DNA of 64,000 nt from JBKHYJ01 sp046565505 (GTDB lineage: Bacteria > Acidobacteriota > Blastocatellia > UBA7656). Positions 61,189 through 64,000 of the stretch are shown here, one piece after another. The first letter of the stretch is position 1, and every line of letters begins with the position of its first letter. A program made the position numbers and the translations under genes. The stretch lies in the NCBI GenBank assembly GCA_046565505.1, contig JBKHYJ010000042.1, positions 1-64,000 on the forward strand. Reading direction: 5' to 3'. Below the pieces are notes generated by a model that had not been told where the DNA came from, did not search any database, and saw only the letters and a program-made list of their open reading frames with translations.

Positions 61189-61294
61189 GATTTTGGATTT
61201 TGGGTTGAGAGGCAAAGGTAGATTCCCGGAATTCAACCTCATAAGCCGCGAACACTGTCAGCTTACGTTAATCCAAAATCTAAAATCCAAAATT
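61189..61294. repeat. Dispersed inverted-repeat element, copy C
   Basis: About 105 bases between the divergent mnmA and AAA-ATPase genes. Left end GATTTTGGATTTT (61189-61201), right end its complement with one mismatch (61282-61294). The stretch 61221-61280 matches copy B in 52 of 60 positions without gaps. An extra AATCCAAAATC inside the right end doubles the repeat. As in copy A, GAATGA follows the right end. Confidence 0.82.
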
Positions 61295-61306
61295 GAATGA
61301 GTTTAT

Positions 61307-62131
61307 ATGACCGTTAATCATGGGACGATAGAACAGGCGATAGAGAAATATGTCATCGCCCGCGAGCCGTATTACCTCGCCGTGGGCAAAGAGGTGGAGC
61401 TGTTCGAGGCGGCGTACAAAGCTAAGCTGCCCGTCATGCTCAAAGGCCCCACGGGGTGCGGCAAGACTCGCTTCATCGAATACATGGCCTGGCGGCTCGG
61501 CCGCCCGCTCGTCACGGTAGCCTGTCACGAGGACCTCTCCTCGACCGACCTCGTCGGCCGCTTCTTGCTCGAAGGGGACGAGACCGTCTGGCACGACGGC
61601 CCGCTCACGAACGCCGTAAAGCATGGCGCGATCTGCTACCTGGACGAAGTGGTAGAGGCGCGCAAGGACACCATAGTGCTGATCCACCCGCTGACGGACG
61701 ACCGCAGGATTCTGCCCATAGAGAAGCGGGGCACCATACTGCAAGCGCCCGGCGAATTCCTGCTCTGCGTGTCTTACAACCCCGGGTATCAGAGCGTGCT
61801 CAAGGACCTGAAGCAATCGACCAGGCAGCGGTTCGTCGCGATGGAATTCGACTACCCGCCGGCGCAGCTTGAGGCCGCCATCCTGACGCACGAAGGAAAG
61901 GTTGACGAGCAGACCGCGCGCGACCTCGTGTTGATAGGCGAGAAGGTGCGCAACCTCAAAGGCCACGGCCTTGAAGAGGGCGTTTCGACCCGCCTGCTCG
62001 TCTACGCCGCGCAGCTCGTGAGCAGCGGCATACACCCGCACACGGCCTGCGAAGTCGCGATCACGAGCCCCATCACGGACGACGCCGAGCTTCAGCGCAG
62101 CATACGCGAGATCATTACTACAGTGATTTAA
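61307..62131 (+). CDS. CbbQ/NirQ/NorQ-type AAA+ ATPase
   Basis: 274 residues. MoxR-clade AAA+ protein with Walker A GPTGCGKTRF, Walker B ICYLDEVVEA, sensor region VSYNPGYQ and the family's DLSSTDLVGRFLL loop. The closest remembered types are CbbQ and NorQ, which remodel a partner enzyme together with a von Willebrand-domain protein (CbbO, NorD). No such partner is in the window. Repeat copy C lies just upstream. The natural client here is unknown. Confidence 0.88.
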   Translation: MTVNHGTIEQAIEKYVIAREPYYLAVGKEVELFEAAYKAKLPVMLKGPTGCGKTRFIEYMAWRLGRPLVTVACHEDLSSTDLVGRFLLEGDETVWHDGPLTNAVKHGAICYLDEVVEARKDTIVLIHPLTDDRRILPIEKRGTILQAPGEFLLCVSYNPGYQSVLKDLKQSTRQRFVAMEFDYPPAQLEAAILTHEGKVDEQTARDLVLIGEKVRNLKGHGLEEGVSTRLLVYAAQLVSSGIHPHTACEVAITSPITDDAELQRSIREIITTVI

Positions 62132-62335
62132 GGAAGCGCGGGCGGGGGTGAAGTACGGAACGGAACTCGGGGCGTTGAATTCCAGGCCGCCCGGCCCGCC
62201 GGCCAACCCCCTCCCCCGGCCTTCGCCGGCTCCCCTCTTGAAATCGCCCGTTAAAGTGTGGCACTTTGTAATAGCTGCTTCAGCCCCTTTTGCGTGGAAG
62301 CTATCGGAATCTATCAAGAGTGTGACCGAGCGGTA

Positions 62336-62569
62336 ATGATTAAAGGTAAGCAAGCGTGGATCAGAATTCGCGGCGCGCCGGATGACCCCGAATCATTCGA
62401 CCTGGCGACATGGAACGGGATTGTCTGGCAGATACCGCGCGTCAACTCGCTGGGCGATACCATCCATATTCAAATACCTGATTACATGGTCTTAGAGACC
62501 ATGCCCGCGACGAGCAAGCCGGAAGACGTTTACCAAAAACCCCCTTCGGGTAAAGGCACCTCCCGCTAG
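62336..62569 (+). CDS. Small protein of unknown function
   Basis: 77 residues from ATG 62336. The first 55 residues look beta-rich (AWIRIRGAPDDPESFDLATW, IVWQIPRVNSLGDTIHIQIP), the rest is a Pro/Lys tail. Not recognised. It lies 204 bases after the AAA ATPase on the same strand. Its TAG stop shares the palindrome CTAG with the stop of the convergent FAH-family gene. Confidence 0.58.
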   Translation: MIKGKQAWIRIRGAPDDPESFDLATWNGIVWQIPRVNSLGDTIHIQIPDYMVLETMPATSKPEDVYQKPPSGKGTSR

Positions 62570-63534
62570 CCGCGCGCCCGGCCGCCGGCCCCCGCCACGG
62601 CATTCCGCAGCGCCCCGATCTTCTCTATCCTGATCTCTACCTCGTCGCCGGCCTTCAAGAAGACCGGGGGCTGATGGTAAATGCCCACGCCGGAGGGCGT
62701 CCCCGTAGAAATAATGTCGCCCGGCATCAGGGTGAGGTCTTGCGAGATGAATTCGATGAGGTCGGGGATCTTGAATATCAAATCGTCCGTGTTCGAGCGC
62801 TGCCTGATTTCCCCATTCACGCGGAGCTCTATGCCGAGCGAGTGGGGGTCTGAAATCTCGTCCCGGGTCACGAGCCACGGCCCGCACGGGCCGAACGTGT
62901 CCAACCCTTTCGCCCGCGCCCATTGCCACTCGCTGCTCTGTAGGTCGCGGGCCGTCACGTCATTCATGATGGTGTAGCCGGCGACGTAATCCAGCGCACG
63001 GTCCGCGCTCACGGAGCGCGCCTGTTTGCCTATGACGAACGCAAGCTCCGCTTCGTAGTCCACCTGGTCGCTGATGAGCGGCAGCCTTATCGGATCTCCG
63101 TGGCCCACGAGCGCCGTCACGTTCTTTGAGAAGATGAGCGGGGACTCGGGCGGCTTCTTATTCTGCTCGGCCGCGTGCGCTGCGTAGTTCAACCCGGCGG
63201 CGAGGATCTTGCCGGGGGCGATAACCGGGGGGTTCAATTGAATCTCTGAAAGGGGCCTGAGCAGGCCCGCCTCCCTGCATTCGCCCGCAAGCCCAGAGTC
63301 GCCATTGATCTGAAATACGATGGCTTGCAAATAATCGCCGCCCAGCAGGTAGAGGTCGAGCGCGTCTTTGAGCGTGTCCGGGACTCCGTCTCGCGTGGGA
63401 GGCCCCAGCGCGGTTTGACTTGCCGCGATTTCCCCGCCTCTAAGGCGCAGAAAGCCTGACACCTCAAGCGCCTCTTCGCCTATGGCCATGCCGGCGAGGT
63501 TTCGATTCTCAACACGCATTGATAAGAGTTTCAT
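62566..63534 (-). CDS. Fumarylacetoacetate-hydrolase-family enzyme
   Basis: 322 residues from ATG 63534 (GGAGG upstream). FAH-fold: AAGLNYAAHAAEQNK, the metal-binding acidic residues in VDYEAELAFVIGK, NDVTARDLQ, and GDIISTGTPSGVG near the end. Such enzymes cleave C-C bonds or decarboxylate 2-oxo acids (for example 2-hydroxyhepta-2,4-diene-1,7-dioate isomerase or ureidoglycolate lyase). The ~75-residue N-terminal domain precedes the catalytic part. Substrate undetermined. Confidence 0.9.
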   Translation of the reverse strand: MKLLSMRVENRNLAGMAIGEEALEVSGFLRLRGGEIAASQTALGPPTRDGVPDTLKDALDLYLLGGDYLQAIVFQINGDSGLAGECREAGLLRPLSEIQLNPPVIAPGKILAAGLNYAAHAAEQNKKPPESPLIFSKNVTALVGHGDPIRLPLISDQVDYEAELAFVIGKQARSVSADRALDYVAGYTIMNDVTARDLQSSEWQWARAKGLDTFGPCGPWLVTRDEISDPHSLGIELRVNGEIRQRSNTDDLIFKIPDLIEFISQDLTLMPGDIISTGTPSGVGIYHQPPVFLKAGDEVEIRIEKIGALRNAVAGAGGRARG

Positions 63535-63692
63535 GCCGCCTCCAGTTCTTACGATGGGCATCGATTATACCAGAGCGTAATAGCGATGCCGAAAGCGCAG
63601 GGCGCGCATATCGGATGAATATAAACGCCAGGTTGCCTGCCGTCGCGGGCTTACTCTATGCTGTCTCACTAGATTAATCGTGGGGGTGGTCG

Positions 63693-63905
63693 GTGATTAT
63701 CGCGTTCAAAGAGATTCGGCATCTGATTCCCAATTACATCTTCAACGAGTTCGGCCAGCTCACGGGCAATTATGTCTCTGCTGACGAGATTGTGTGCGAG
63801 TCCGAAAATGGCCGCGTGAGGATATGGCTGAACCAGGAAGCCTTCGACGCGAAGGACCCGGAACGGCTCATATGCGATTACGCGGAGGCGGACCTGGGAA
63901 GGTAA
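63693..63905 (+). CDS. Small protein of unknown function
   Basis: 70 residues from a GTG at 63693 with a GGGGGTGG tract before it. Compact, acidic sequence with alternating strands (VCESENGRVRIWLNQEAFD). Not recognised. Divergent from the FAH-family gene and followed by a hairpin terminator, which supports it as a real, separately transcribed gene. Confidence 0.55.
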   Translation: MIIAFKEIRHLIPNYIFNEFGQLTGNYVSADEIVCESENGRVRIWLNQEAFDAKDPERLICDYAEADLGR

Positions 63906-63912
63906 GCCGGCC

Positions 63913-63955
63913 GCGGCGGGCGGCGCGACGTGTCGCGCCGGGCCGCTTTATCTTT
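63913..63955 (+). terminator. Intrinsic terminator
   Basis: A 9-bp stem CGGCGCGAC/GTCGCGCCG (63921-63929 with 63932-63940), extended by GCGG/CCGC, followed by TTTATCTTT. It lies eight bases after the stop of the 70-residue gene. Confidence 0.65.
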
Positions 63956-63974
63956 AGGGGGCGAATTCTGACCG

Positions 63975-64000
63975 ATGGAAATTAAGCTTGCTTTCATAGG
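63975..64000 (+). CDS. Start of a gene cut by the window edge
   Basis: An ATG with an AGGGGG tract upstream opens a frame reading MEIKLAFIG before the window ends. The short strand-plus-Gly pattern would suit a nucleotide-binding (Rossmann-type) protein, but too little is visible to name it. Confidence 0.35.

Noticed and set aside
61091..61300. A 69-codon frame upstream of the AAA ATPase gene
   Set aside because: Most of it is the sequence of repeat copy C; it has no ribosome site and would be an artefact of the element.

Overview
The window looks like a piece of a GC-rich, Gram-negative bacterial chromosome. The best guess is Acidobacteriota, perhaps a Blastocatellia-like lineage. The guess rests on gene content only: a large Oar-like TonB-dependent receptor with an N-terminal carboxypeptidase-regulatory-like domain, a futalosine-pathway menaquinone enzyme (mqnC), the squalene genes hpnC-hpnD-hpnE, a CarD-type regulator, and many secreted and redox proteins. 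No rRNA is present to settle it. Most of the window is ordinary core and semi-core gene content; there is no phage, CRISPR array or intact insertion sequence.

Layout. 1-5.7 kb: the start of a secreted protein (minus strand, cut by the window edge), then an O-antigen-like export cluster: glycosyltransferase, Wzm-type permease, Wzt-type ATPase, glycosyltransferase. 6.0-11.7 kb: three APC-family amino-acid permeases in a row, closed by a strong hairpin. 11.8-14.8 kb: tRNA-Leu(CAA), two unknown proteins and a PLP-dependent amino-acid decarboxylase. 14.9-18.4 kb: pheS-pheT. 18.5-23.3 kb: mqnC, a phospholipase-D-fold protein, a 47-residue zinc-ribbon protein, a small basic protein, a VOC protein, a DUF2752 membrane protein and an alpha/beta-hydrolase that has lost two catalytic residues. 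23.5-28.0 kb: tadA, two tRNA-Ser genes, SRP RNA, dnaX, ybaB, recR, an order also known from Bacillus. 28.1-39.7 kb: a long minus-strand block that reads, in transcription order, cheA-cheW-cheR-cheB, a zinc-ribbon protein with four helix-turn-helix-like repeats, a two-domain oxidoreductase, a secreted DsbD-alpha-like domain, an alpha/alpha-toroid protein and an exopolysaccharide-initiating sugar transferase. 39.8-45.1 kb: nusB, ribH, a receiver domain lacking its phosphorylation site, the TonB-dependent receptor and a secreted Cys-rich protein. 45.5-56.1 kb: uvrA, a secreted esterase, an HtrA/Deg protease, carD and hpnCDE. 56.2-61.1 kb (minus): mnmA, a NosL-like lipoprotein, a DsbD-TlpA fusion and yjbQ. 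61.3-64 kb: an orphan CbbQ/NorQ-type AAA ATPase, a small protein, an FAH-family hydrolase, a small protein and the start of a last gene.

Points of most interest: (1) a family of short AT-rich elements with 13-bp terminal inverted repeats, four copies at 20.8, 24.1, 39.7 and 61.2 kb; (2) the chemosensory block with no receptor, read in the same direction as polysaccharide genes and carrying the zinc-ribbon/HTH-repeat protein; (3) a small two-CxxC zinc-ribbon gene that begins two bases after one repeat copy; (4) two degenerate enzymes or domains (hydrolase at 22.5 kb, receiver at 41.1 kb); (5) the tadA coding region running into a tRNA-Ser gene. Everything was read by eye from sequence; family assignments rest on remembered motifs and were not searched.
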